From: Xenopus tropicalis
Lineage: Eukaryota > Chordata > Amphibia > Anura > Pipidae
Direction: 5' to 3'
Assembly (NCBI RefSeq): GCF_000004195.4
Contig: NC_030678.2
Location: forward strand, 96,306,904 to 96,370,903
DNA: 64,000 nt
How positions within the stretch are numbered: position 1 is the first letter of the stretch; every line of letters begins with the position of its first letter. The notes under the pieces are model-generated. The model saw only the letters and a program-made list of their open reading frames with translations, was not told where the DNA came from and made no database searches. The translations under genes and the position numbers were made by a program. Positions 13,501-21,019 of the stretch are shown here, in pieces.

Positions 13501-16141
13501 GCCAACATCACCAGCAATGTTGCCCATAGGAACCAATAATATTGTTGCTTTTGTTTTCTAACTTTTAGGTGACTGTTCTAATTCTAATTGCTAATTGGTT
13601 GCTGTGGGTAACATCACCGGTGATGTTGGCTTACACACTGTAATAATTATGCCCCATAGGTGTACAGGTTTGAAAGGGTCATATGACATAACTGACATCA
13701 TTATATACCATTTCTTGGGATATATTTTAAAAGTTATTCTTGGCTCTTCCCTTATTCTGAATGAATACTATTGTGTATGAATTCTGCCTGTCCCATGCCT
13801 TGATTCCTTTACATTCAGAAATGTGTTTCCATGTTAAAACATCCTGCTTATGCCCATAAATATAATACATATGAAACAAAGGAAAATTCATGTGTTCTGG
13901 TAGTGGTGAAAGGGTTAACCCAGTGCCAGCATTAACTTTTCAATTTTGAATGAGCACACATTGCATGGCAACCTAGTAATTCAATAAGATGTGTGCTGTA
14001 ACCATAGCACATATCCATACAAATACTGTCAGCAGAAAAAAGTGTTCAGGAATCATACCAAACACATAAACATAAACACATTTGATGCAGGTTTAAGCAC
14101 ATCTAAGCACAAATATGGGCTTGAGCTAATTATATTTTATTTTACCTGGTTGTACCCAGTAGCATTTATAGCTGCATTTAATCCAAAAGCAACTTATATT
14201 TATGTGTGTGGCATGAGTTCAAAAAAAATAATTGAAAAATGTTTGCTGAGCTCACAGATACGCACTTAATGGCATTTATAAATAAATTGAATGATTTTTG
14301 GCAAATCCAACATGGTTTTGAACCTTAGGCATTTGCAGGGGCACTGCTGCCTTGAGGGAAATTGAGACATTTGCCTGAGGTGGCAGCATCCCAGTAGTTA
14401 TCAATGAATAACAAAAAGCCACTCTTGGTAAATTTAAGAGTGAATTTCCAGTTATTAAACCGTGAATTTGTTCTTTTGGTGCAGAAAGCACATTGGGCTC
14501 TATGCACTAGCACGGCAGCCTGGACCCCCTCTGGCACAGGATGGCTCATGTCATAGAATCTCCCCTGAGCATTTGGTAAAGGTCTTATTTACCAACAGTG
14601 GGTAAATCTGCCCTGCAGAGCCAGATCTGTGGCGAGACCACAAGGGCCCAGGCCTAGGGCGGCACAATTTAGGGGCGGCATTCTGTCCAGTGCACCTGAA
14701 CTTTGCTCATATACAGAACACTGGGTGCTCTGTATGTTAGCTAAATGGATGCGCATGCGTGTGATCCTTGGCGGGGGGGGGGGGGGGGGAGAATGGGGGC
14801 AGCCCCTCGGTTCACCGGAATTGTAATTTTGACATTGCTGCCCTGGTGCAATAACTTACAGTAACAATACTTATGGAAACGGTGATATAATAGAACAAAT
14901 ATCATGCAACATTAACATTTTGTAGTCTATTCTGTATTGTGAATAAACATAAATTCAGTTTTTACATGTTAAAAAAATTAAGTACATCCCTTAATTTATC
15001 ACTAGCTCAAATGCATAAATTTAGAATCAATTGCTCTGGTAAAAATGATAAGAACATCATTAGAGAGACTCTTGGAGGAACTGTCTTATTTAAACCACAC
15101 ATATTTTGTTTGTTTTGCTCTTTGTTGTTTAGGTGCATGGTATCACCATGCCTACACAGAGTTCTCTGAGTAGGTTATAGGTGTTATAGATCACCAAACA
15201 ATTGCACATCATTAACTGGGAAATCATTCATAAGTGGAGATTTCAAATAACTGCCAACTTTCCCAGGCTATCCCTGCATGTTAAGCCTGAGAGTAGAATG
15301 CAAGACAGACAGGGCCATTAGTCTACACAACTTATTGAAAAGTTGGCGATGCGCAATTAGTCACAGACTTGCATGTTAACCTACAGCGGTAAATCGCATA
15401 GATTAGTCACAGTGATCATGTTCTATAAAAGTTGCAGTGACTAATTGTTTTGTGTGTCTTTGTCCTAAAGAAGTCACTAAGAACTCCTGAATTTTTATCA
15501 AAGAATCTATAGGTAGCTTTCCCCACTATTGATGGGTTCTTGAGGATAATTTGAGATCTTCTGTCAGAAAATGAAAGTGGGCCTTACAACATAAATGACC
15601 CTAAACATTCCATTAAATCCACCAAGAAATGGCTAATGGTTCAGGTCAAAACTGCCATTCAGATTAATATGTTTTAAAGACTTTTGGGAGATAAGATGCT
15701 GTAAAACTTTGAACTTTGGTAGTCTGGAGTAGAAAGACTTTGTTACTCATTTAGACTTTTGTGAAATATATAATTCCCGAAAACAGTTTTCCTGAGTCAG
15801 TTTGCTGTATTTTATGATACTTAATTTGTATGCAATTTGCTTATTCTGTAGCAAAGTGTCATGAAATGGCTGACAATATTTTCATTTTGGGGTCTGTACA
15901 TGTGACATACTTTGGGAATCTTGTGCATATTGGTCACTAAACTGTTCTATAAGCTAGGTAAATTAATACTTACCAATGGAGCTGCTAAGCAACACAATTG
16001 CTTTGTTTCTCCTGCAGAGTTGGCTGGGACACACTGACGGAATCTGTGTAATAAACTGTGATATTTATTCTGCAGCCAGATAACAACATCTTGCTTTAAA
16101 GAATTTTCTTCATCTCTCTTCCCACAGGAACCATGCTCCAT
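973..16141 (-). CDS. slc47a1-like: SLC47A/MATE-family proton-coupled multidrug exporter, gene B (exons 1-9, 3' part beyond the window)
   Basis: Spliced minus-strand gene; exons read 16141-15974, 11753-11652, 11024-10956, 6873-6725, 5617-5575, 4360-4316, 3508-3411, 2539-2442 and 1086-973. They join in frame with GT-AG introns to give 295 complete codons plus one base, ending at a donor 973 bases from the left edge, so the C-terminal half is missing. Seen: MATE signatures VFCGHLG-like ([17 protein letters not shown]), [22 protein letters not shown] and [17 protein letters not shown]. By family knowledge these proteins exchange protons for organic cations at apical or canalicular membranes. C74, C138, E284 and E289 match residues human MATE1 needs (C63, C127, E273, E278). 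Exon lengths equal those of the neighbour at 20760-38642, so it is a tandem paralogue. The family call is firm; slc47a1 versus slc47a2 identity is not resolved. Confidence 0.93.
2173..2241. repeat. Compound (TA)n-(GA)n microsatellite
   Basis: About 40 bases of TA dinucleotides followed by about 30 bases of GA, in gene B intron 8. Confidence 0.97.
2442..2539 (-). CDS. slc47a1-like: Gene B exon 8 (TM6)
   Basis: 98 bases encoding [20 protein letters not shown] then [12 protein letters not shown]. It begins with the last base of a split Ile codon and ends with G of a split Gly codon. Acceptor TGCAG, donor GTAAG. Confidence 0.95.
2810..2906 (+). mobile_element. 3' fragment of a TTAA-flanked T2-like MITE
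   Basis: Ends with AGGTGAACCACCCCTTTAA, the inverted terminal sequence of the common frog element whose 5' end (TTAAAGGGGTTGTTCACC) is at 52406. Preceded by the element's AAGAGTCAGAAGAAAATAAG tract. 5'-truncated, in gene B intron 7. Confidence 0.75.
3062..3211. mobile_element. Palindromic MITE (GGTTGCTATGGGTTACTG family)
   Basis: 150-base inverted repeat: ATGTAATAAAAGGCACTA at the left pairs with TAGTGCCTTTTATTACAT at the right. CAGTAACCCATAGCAACCAA pairs with its complement inside. A relative lies at 39413-39503. Confidence 0.9.
3411..3508 (-). CDS. slc47a1-like: Gene B exon 7 (TM5)
   Basis: 98 bases: 32 codons plus AT of a split Ile codon. Encodes [18 protein letters not shown] and on to RLGV, matching the GIVxPQxxTGxxxNLxNA segment of the family. 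Acceptor TTTCAG, donor GTAAGT. Confidence 0.93.
3735..3919. repeat. Three-copy 60-bp minisatellite
   Basis: Three direct copies of a unit starting AGGGAAAGGGAGTGCTCTCT and ending with CCCAGAACATGAGGTAT, differing at a few positions. Lies in gene B intron 6. Because 60 is a multiple of three, it creates repetitive open frames on both strands that are not genes. Confidence 0.95.
4316..4360 (-). CDS. slc47a1-like: Gene B exon 6 (microexon, TM4-TM5 loop)
   Basis: 45 bases encoding [15 protein letters not shown], matching the conserved FLYxLQxxYLxNQ motif of MATE proteins. Phase 0, acceptor CATAG, donor GTACA. Confidence 0.92.
4704..4930 (+). mobile_element. Dispersed frog MITE, CAGGTATGGGATC family, truncated
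   Basis: Begins CAGGTATGGGATCTGCTATT, then CTGTAATAAAACAGTACC and GGCAAAACAATCCTATTGGG. Same family as 21076-21343, 30101-30413 and 32426-32751; the right end is lost. Confidence 0.8.
5575..5617 (-). CDS. slc47a1-like: Gene B exon 5 (microexon, TM4)
   Basis: 43 bases completing the split Arg codon and encoding [14 protein letters not shown], in the slot of [14 protein letters not shown] in gene A. Acceptor CTACAG, donor GTAAG. The length matches gene A exon 5 exactly, which supports a real microexon. Confidence 0.85.
5753..6016 (+). mobile_element. hAT-type MITE with near-perfect 8-bp TSD
   Basis: 264-base GC-rich island in AT-rich gene B intron 4. Starts CAGGGGCAGGCCAAGC, ends CCTAGTTCCGGCCCTG. 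Flanked by CCCTTTTG (5745-5752) and CCTTTTTG (6017-6024), 7 of 8 identical, as expected for hAT insertion. A relative is at 58785-59043. Open frames across it are artefacts of its GC content. Confidence 0.82.
6391..6521. mobile_element. Palindromic MITE (GGCAACATCAC family)
   Basis: Left arm AACACTGGAGACAAACATCA pairs with right arm ending GTGACGTGTCTCTCCAATGTT. The centre carries the TTTTGTTTTCTA and CTTTTAGGTGACTGTTC tracts, shared with 13492-13639. Confidence 0.85.
6725..6873 (-). CDS. slc47a1-like: Gene B exon 4 (TM3)
   Basis: 149 bases: 49 codons plus two bases of a split Arg codon. Carries [19 protein letters not shown] followed by [18 protein letters not shown]138 corresponds to human MATE1 C127. 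Acceptor TTTCAG, donor GTAAAA. Confidence 0.96.
7000..8862. other. Gene B intron 3, left part, no gene seen
   Basis: AT-rich intron between exon 4 and the Tc1 insertion. About 7760-7905 looks like a dispersed repeat (GGTCTGTACTGGG at the left, CCAGTCCGGACC at the right). Otherwise I see nothing. Confidence 0.5.
7563..7594. repeat. (TA)n microsatellite
   Basis: About 32 bases of pure AT/TA dinucleotide repeat in gene B intron 3. Confidence 0.95.
8863..10468 (-). mobile_element. Tc1/mariner-family DNA transposon, full length
   Basis: 1606-base element flanked by TA on both sides (8861-8862, 10469-10470). Terminal inverted repeats of roughly 200 bases run 8863 to about 9060 and about 10250 to 10468, starting CAGTGGTGTGAAAAACT. 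The phrase TGTGTGAAAAAGTAATTGCC recurs inside each arm, giving the IR/DR layout of vertebrate Tc1 elements. Transposase is on the minus strand. Sits in gene B intron 3 in the same orientation as the gene. Confidence 0.97.
9066..10089 (-). pseudogene. Tc1 transposase, inactivated by frameshift and catalytic substitution
   Basis: Starts [20 protein letters not shown] at 10089; residues 1 to about 88 are the paired-type helix-turn-helix DNA-binding region, with the [14 protein letters not shown] linker. One extra C at about 9830-9831 (after TTSKE) shifts the frame. The DDE domain continues in the other frame to a stop at 9066, ending AAKGGPTSY. Seen in the catalytic domain: [12 protein letters not shown], where the family has Asp in place of the Gly; [10 protein letters not shown]; and [15 protein letters not shown], with second Asp and Glu intact. 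No other stop or shift was noticed, so decay is mild. Known role: cut-and-paste transposition into TA. As read it cannot make an active enzyme. Confidence 0.95.
10956..11024 (-). CDS. slc47a1-like: Gene B exon 3
   Basis: 23 codons, phase 0 at both ends. Encodes [20 protein letters not shown] plus ISQ, the conserved segment after TM2 in MATE transporters. The Tc1 element lies in the following intron. Confidence 0.95.
11652..11753 (-). CDS. slc47a1-like: Gene B exon 2 (TM1-TM2 start)
   Basis: 34 codons, acceptor CACAG, donor GTAAG, phase 0 at both ends. Contains [20 protein letters not shown], the most conserved N-terminal MATE motif. C74 corresponds to human MATE1 C63. Confidence 0.95.
12012..12459. 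mobile_element. TTAA-flanked T2/piggyBac-like MITE
   Basis: 448 bases; left end TTAAAGGAGAAGGAAAGG, right end CTTTCTCTCTCCTTTAA (its inverted counterpart). TTAA target and TTAAAGG ends are the hallmark of the frog T2 group. In gene B intron 1. No coding capacity. Confidence 0.85.
12538..12805. repeat. TACTCGAGTATAAGCC repeat with GC-rich ~40-bp tandem units
   Basis: Begins with an inverted repeat: ACTCGAGTATAAGCCGAG pairs with CTCGGCTTATACTC at 12599-12612. Followed by three diverged units of the type CCCCCGTGGCCGTATGTTAC plus TGTGCGCGCTC. The GC-rich tandem produces several long open frames on both strands, which I reject as genes. Confidence 0.8.
13492..13639. mobile_element. Palindromic MITE (GGCAACATCAC family)
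   Basis: AGTGTGTAAGCCAACATCAC at the left pairs with GTGATGTTGGCTTACACACT at the right. The centre shares GTTTTCTAACTTTTAGGTGA with 6391-6521. In gene B intron 1. Confidence 0.9.
13640..15973. other. Gene B intron 1, left part, no gene seen
   Basis: AT-rich intron. About 14615-14850 is a degenerate GC-rich dispersed repeat with a poly-G run near 14770-14789. No splice-bounded open frame was recognised. Confidence 0.5.
15974..16141 (-). CDS. slc47a1-like: Gene B exon 1 (56 codons, start codon)
   Basis: ATG at 16141-16139 opens a cytoplasmic N-terminus of 56 residues ending [13 protein letters not shown] at a GTAAGT donor (phase 0). The end aligns with [10 protein letters not shown] of gene A exon 1, and the length (168 bases) is identical. 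The first 40 residues are unlike gene A, as is usual for MATE N-termini. The start context has G at +4 but C at -3. Confidence 0.8.
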
Positions 16142-16966
16142 TTGGATAAAATAACAAAAGTTTATCTACAAGCTAGCTAAATCCCACAACAGCCTAAAGC
16201 TTGACAGAACTATTATATACCAGAGGATACATCAACCATTAAAAAACCTTTCAAGCTGAATGAACCCTTGCTCAGTCTATCTCATTACAACTCCCAGTTG
16301 GATAGAAGTGATGCAACAATCCTTCTAGTTTGGAAGGATGCCTAGTCTTTGAAGTTCATTTAGGTCCACAGACACAGTGGGCAACTTGCACTTTTCCCTG
16401 AAGTGAATTGGGTCTAAAATCACTTCGATTTTGTTTCACTTAATGCCGATCAGTCCTTCCTGACTTCTGTTCCTTTGTGCCTGTGGTGCAGGACATCCCC
16501 TTTTTACCATGTCCAAATCATTTCTAATATATTTATTTCCTCCTGTTTAAAATGCACCAAGTAACCTGAAACTTAGGGAGGGATTTATTAACATTCAGAT
16601 GTACATGGTTTTATAGTTTTTTTAATGAATTTCCACAAGTGTTGAGAAAAGTTGAGGAAAATACATGAAAACCGCAATTTTATTGACATGTTGTACAAAA
16701 AAAAGTGACTTTTTCATATTATCACACAAAACCCAAAAACCATTCAAACCACGACCAAATAAAGATCTTCCAATTGTAAAAAGGACATCTGCCTTTGACT
16801 TCTACATGATCTTAACAAGTTTTAGATGTTAGGTGTATTTTTGCATTTTAACTTGTTGGATTTGTTGCATATTAAATTGCAAAATTTAAAAATCCCAAAC
16901 CATAAAAATACAGCAATAGTAAATGCCCCCCTACAACACTCAAAGATGAAACCAAGGGTCTTTGTA

Positions 16967-17266
16967 ATATGGGGGTTCCCAAGCATTTTTACCCATGAGC
17001 CACATTCAAATAAAAAAAAAAGCAACACAAACATTCAAAAAGAAACTAGGAGTGACAGATATGGTCTGTATTTGGCTATTGGAAGCCACTATGTGGACTG
17101 GCAGCCTACAGGAAGCTCTGTTTGGCAGAACTCTGTGGCTTTGATGCAACCAAAACTTGCCACCAAGCCAAGAACTCAAAAATAATCACCTGCCACTGGC
17201 AGCAACATCCTAGGGGTTGGTGAGCAACATGTTGCTGATAAGCCACTGGTTGAAGACCACTGGTAT
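16967..17266. repeat. Degenerate dispersed repeat, possibly hAT-like
   Basis: Starts GGGGGTTCCCAAGC with ACCCATGAGCCACATTC, ends CTGGTTGAAGACCACTGGT. It resembles the family at 33290-33640 (CAGGGAACCCCAACC, ACTCATGAGCCACAC). I could not find a convincing target-site duplication. Confidence 0.55.
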
Positions 17267-17456
17267 AAAGTATATGGGACATAGGGCCTCTGTGATGAAT
17301 TTTGGGACTGACTATAAAGATTCATATGGTGATACAGAGGGCCCTTGTCACATAAGTAGCCAATCTCTGGTCTCTCTGTCAAGGTTTTAAGGAAGTAAAA
17401 ATCAGTCCTATTCAATTTTCCAGCAAACCAGTTAATGCCAGTTGAGTGTTATAAAA

Positions 17457-17912
17457 CTTTATTCTAAAAAGCCCAAAAGGAGTATTAACAGTATTAAACT
17501 ACTAAAATACTGAGGAATGCAAAGACTTTGCAGAGAAAAAAATTACCTACATTTCTAAATAACTGAACACTTTGTTAAAGTGATGAAAGAGCTTTAACAC
17601 CAATATAAATTCTATTATTTCTGTAATATTTTATACCATTTTTTAAAATAACCTCAATAGACCCTTGTCTTACTTTATTCTAAAAAGCCCAAAAGGAGAG
17701 AGAAGATGGATAAACAAAACAGCCAACCAGTATTAAATTAATAAAATACTGAGGAATGCAATGACTTTGCAGAGAAAAAAAATGACCTACATTTATAAAT
17801 AACTGAACACTTTGTTAAAGTGATGAAAGAGCTTTAACACCAATATAAATTATATTATTTCTGTAATATGTTATAACATTTTTTAAAATAACGTCAATAG
17901 ACCCTTGTCTTA
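17457..17912. repeat. Direct tandem duplication, two ~0.22-kb copies
   Basis: 17457-17672 and 17673-17912 share CTTTATTCTAAAAAGCCC through CAATAGACCCTTGTCTTA with a few substitutions. The second copy has an extra stretch of about 20 bases (AGAGAAGATGGATAAAC). In the spacer between the two MATE genes; no coding capacity. Confidence 0.95.
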
Positions 17913-19527
17913 CAATCTATATATCAAAGAATCGGTATATAACTACATTTACTACATTTCCATTTCCTTTTGATTTACGTAACTTAAATATTAAGACTTG
18001 ATTGATCTGCAGTTGGTAGTGGGTGATTTGGTCACATATACAAACACGTGTGTGCCATAGCCTTTACAAGTAGGTTCAGGGTCATACTGGGTTGACGGTG
18101 CACCAGGAAAAAAACAGATGGGCCCCATGACACAGACCTGTTCCTCATCAACGCTCTACTGCTCATCTTCCTTCACCGTTTGTGCCGAAGATTAGTATAA
18201 TGTATGAAAGCTGGGGGGGGGGGGGGAGAGTTGGGTCGGCAGTTAGCCCCTGGGGGGGGGGGTTGGGGACCCCTGGGGCACCCCGAGTGGGCATCGAAAA
18301 GTGTTTGAATTGAGTAATCTCAGAGTTGCCTCCTTCTGCATTTTTGCATGATTACATGACTTAACTGACATGAAGATGATAATTTCAGCGACCTGCAATG
18401 AAACAACTATACTCTTATATTTGCCTGTTTGTGTTTATCATGTGTTACCATAGTTTATAGTACTGTATGTCTTAGTACAATGAGAAAATTACAGCAGTTC
18501 TTGCTAAAGAGAGTTCTACTTATGGCCCCATTTAACTGGCTTTGAATCTAATGATGTTAGCCCATTTAACCAAATAATAAAAAAAGATATAGGGTCCATT
18601 TAGAAATCCACCCACAATTGTCAAATTCATATGAATGCATATGATTAAAGTACAATCAGGCTCCATTGCTTCCTTATGGGTGCATATAATTTATCTCCTA
18701 ACTCTTCTGATGAACAGTACACAAGTGTGCCAACTGACTCTGAGAACCCTGGAGCTACTGCCAGGTCCACATAGTGAATAGGCACACCAGACTTGCATCC
18801 AGCTAACTAAACGCAAACACCACTTTGAATCTGCAATCTATACACAATAAGGATGGAATTGTGGTGAAAAAGTGATCTGATATGACTTGTGTGTTCAGGA
18901 TCAAAAGCAAACTAAATGCAGTCATGTCCTATGTGGCCCCCTTAAAGTCATGAACCAGTGCCAGGCCAAATGTATCTAGCGCCCAAGGCAAGCCCCCAGC
19001 CCTGGTTCACAATGTCCCCCTACAGTGAGGTGCTAAATGGGTGGGGAAAAAAGGGACAAGCAAGGGGGGATGATGAATTACACAATGCTGCGATGAGCAG
19101 AGGCAGGGGCTGTGACGATCAGGGAAATTGGGTCTACAGACTAGCAGCCAAGCAATACGTGAGGAGAAGTCTGTCACCAAAATGTATCACACCAGTTGGC
19201 AGCTGGAGGTAGAGAGAACAGAATTAGAGGTTGGCAGGGGGTGTGTTTCTGTCTACCCCAAGTTCTGGCCCTGTCGCCGACGAATGGACTAACAATACTG
19301 AAAAAAATATTTTATTTTGCACAGCCTATTTACTCAGTTTTATTTTTACGGTGAAAGGGCCCTTAAATGCCATTATGCTTAAGGTTGGAAGAAAAACATT
19401 TCTGTCATTTAACCCCTAGTTAACTATGCATAATGTAAATAACCACAGGGTGATTAAGCAACTTGAAATAATACTATACTTAGCTGAAGACTTATTCTTG
19501 CCAGGGGCATCTTGCACATTACACCAA
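17913..19527. other. Spacer between MATE genes, no gene seen
   Basis: AT-rich DNA with a poly-G-bearing repeat fragment near 18065-18300. A second GC-rich fragment at about 18952-19275 ends GTTCTGGCCCTG like the hAT MITEs, but no target duplication is visible. Confidence 0.5.
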
Positions 19528-19969
19528 GGGGCACATTTACTAATCCACGAACGTCCGAAAAGTGTCCAAATGGGTTTTTTTCGTAATGATCGGTATTTTG
19601 CGACTTTATCGCAAATTTTTCAAGCGCTCAATACGAAAAAGTCGCGACAATTCACGAAAGTCATAATGGCTATGCAAAAGTCGCGACAATTCACGAAAGT
19701 CATAATGGCTATGCAAAAGTCGCGACAATTCAGGAAAGTCATAATGGATATGCAAAAGTCGTGACAATTCACGAAAGTCATAATGGCTATGAAAAAGTTG
19801 CTACAATTCACGAAAGTCATAATGGCTATGCAAAAGTCGCGACAATTCGCACAAGTCGTAAGTCGTGACGAAAAAATCGCAAACAATACGGAAAAGTCGC
19901 AAAATGTTCGTTTCCAATCCGATTTTTTCCCATTCGGGATTTGGATTCGTGGATTAGTAAATCAGCCCC
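19528..19969. mobile_element. Harbinger-like MITE with 3-bp TSD (CAA)
   Basis: 442 bases; ends GGGGCACATTTACTAATCCA and TGGATTAGTAAATCAGCCCC are inverted copies. Flanked by CAA on each side (19525-19527, 19970-19972). The interior holds CGTAATGATCGGTATTTTGC shared with 34308-34770 and a 39-bp tandem repeat. Confidence 0.85.
19636..19848. repeat. 39-bp minisatellite inside the Harbinger-like MITE
   Basis: At least five copies of a unit beginning AAAAGTCGCGACAATTCACG and ending ATGGCTATGC. 39 is 13 codons, so both strands show periodic open frames (KSRQFTKVIMAMQ on plus). These are not genes. Confidence 0.95.
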
Positions 19970-20210
19970 CAAGACTGGACAAATTAATTTTACCCATAAT
20001 ACCTATATTGGTGCATTTGCATGATATTTTAATTATTACAGTAAACAGGGAAATATTAAAAGAATAAAGTAATCAAAAGTAGGGATTATTTATCACTATA
20101 TTTATTTAACCAGGATAAAAATAATGACAGATCTAATCCATAAAACACATTTAGTAAACTAATTAAATAAAAAAAAACAAAACAACACAGTTAGATTTCA
20201 AGAAGGGTTA

Positions 20211-20216
20211 TTTATT
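20211..20216 (-). terminator. slc47a1-like: Candidate poly(A) signal of gene A
   Basis: AATAAA on the minus strand, 544 bases past the TAG stop, followed by a GT/T-rich stretch (GTGTTGTTTTGTTTTTTTTT) suited to a downstream element. Position-based inference; other AATAAA words exist nearby. Confidence 0.45.
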
Positions 20217-20759
20217 GCACAAATGAAGTCACAGGCAACAATTTTTTCCTGCTATTGGTTATTTATTATACATAGCCATATGTGTGACAAATTCTAGAAG
20301 CTCCCAAATAAATGGTATTGATTTCCACTGAGTACAGATTAACTGGGTAATTATCAGTCACATTTATTAATTTGGATATTCTAATACTAACTAAGGAAAT
20401 AACTGGCAAAGTATTAATAAAAAGTGATGCATTCACTTAATTACACATTAGTTTAACTGTATCCACTTCACACTTTATATTGCCCTTAATGTAGGAAACA
20501 TAAAGTCGGTGCTGAGTACAGATATATTGCAAATGATGGAATATAACAGTGGTTTATGAAATCTCTGTATGTCTTAAGAGCTTTTTTTGTAGTGTTTTCT
20601 TGAATAGTATCAAGTAGCTGCCATTTCCTTCTGTTCTTATTCCTGGCGCAGAGCCAGTGTTTCCACAATCACAGTGACCTGGCTGGGACTTTGAGACAAT
20701 CCTCCTGAAGGAACTGCTTTGCAGAATACGTATGCACCAATCTAGCATCATTAACTCAT

Positions 20760-21019
20760 CTAGCCATTGCCAGTCAGAAGTTTTATCACTATACCAATAA
20801 GCAAAGCAATAACAGCAGAACCCAGGGCAAGCCCACGCCGTAGAGCTAACTGCTTCACTGACAGAACTTCTCCCACTACTGTGACTGCATCATTAGGTGA
20901 ATCTTCTTGTATCAACACCTCATCTGTGTGAATATCCTCAACTGCATCTGGCAAGACAGCTGCACCAACAACCTCTGCACTTGTTATAGCATACTCATTA
21001 CTGCTGGATTGTGCAAACC
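20760..21019 (-). CDS. slc47a1-like: Gene A exon 17 (TM13, stop)
   Basis: 260 bases. An acidic stretch ([20 protein letters not shown]) precedes [20 protein letters not shown] and [13 protein letters not shown], the 13th helix of vertebrate MATEs, then TAG at 20762-20760. Acceptor TTGCAG. Confidence 0.95.

Noticed and set aside
18952..19275. Possible additional hAT MITE
   Set aside because: The right end GTTCTGGCCCTG resembles the family, but the left end is vague and the flanks do not form an 8-bp duplication.
19426..20067. Repetitive KSRQFTKVIMAMQ frames on both strands
   Set aside because: The 39-bp unit is a multiple of three, so openness is automatic. It lies entirely within a MITE.
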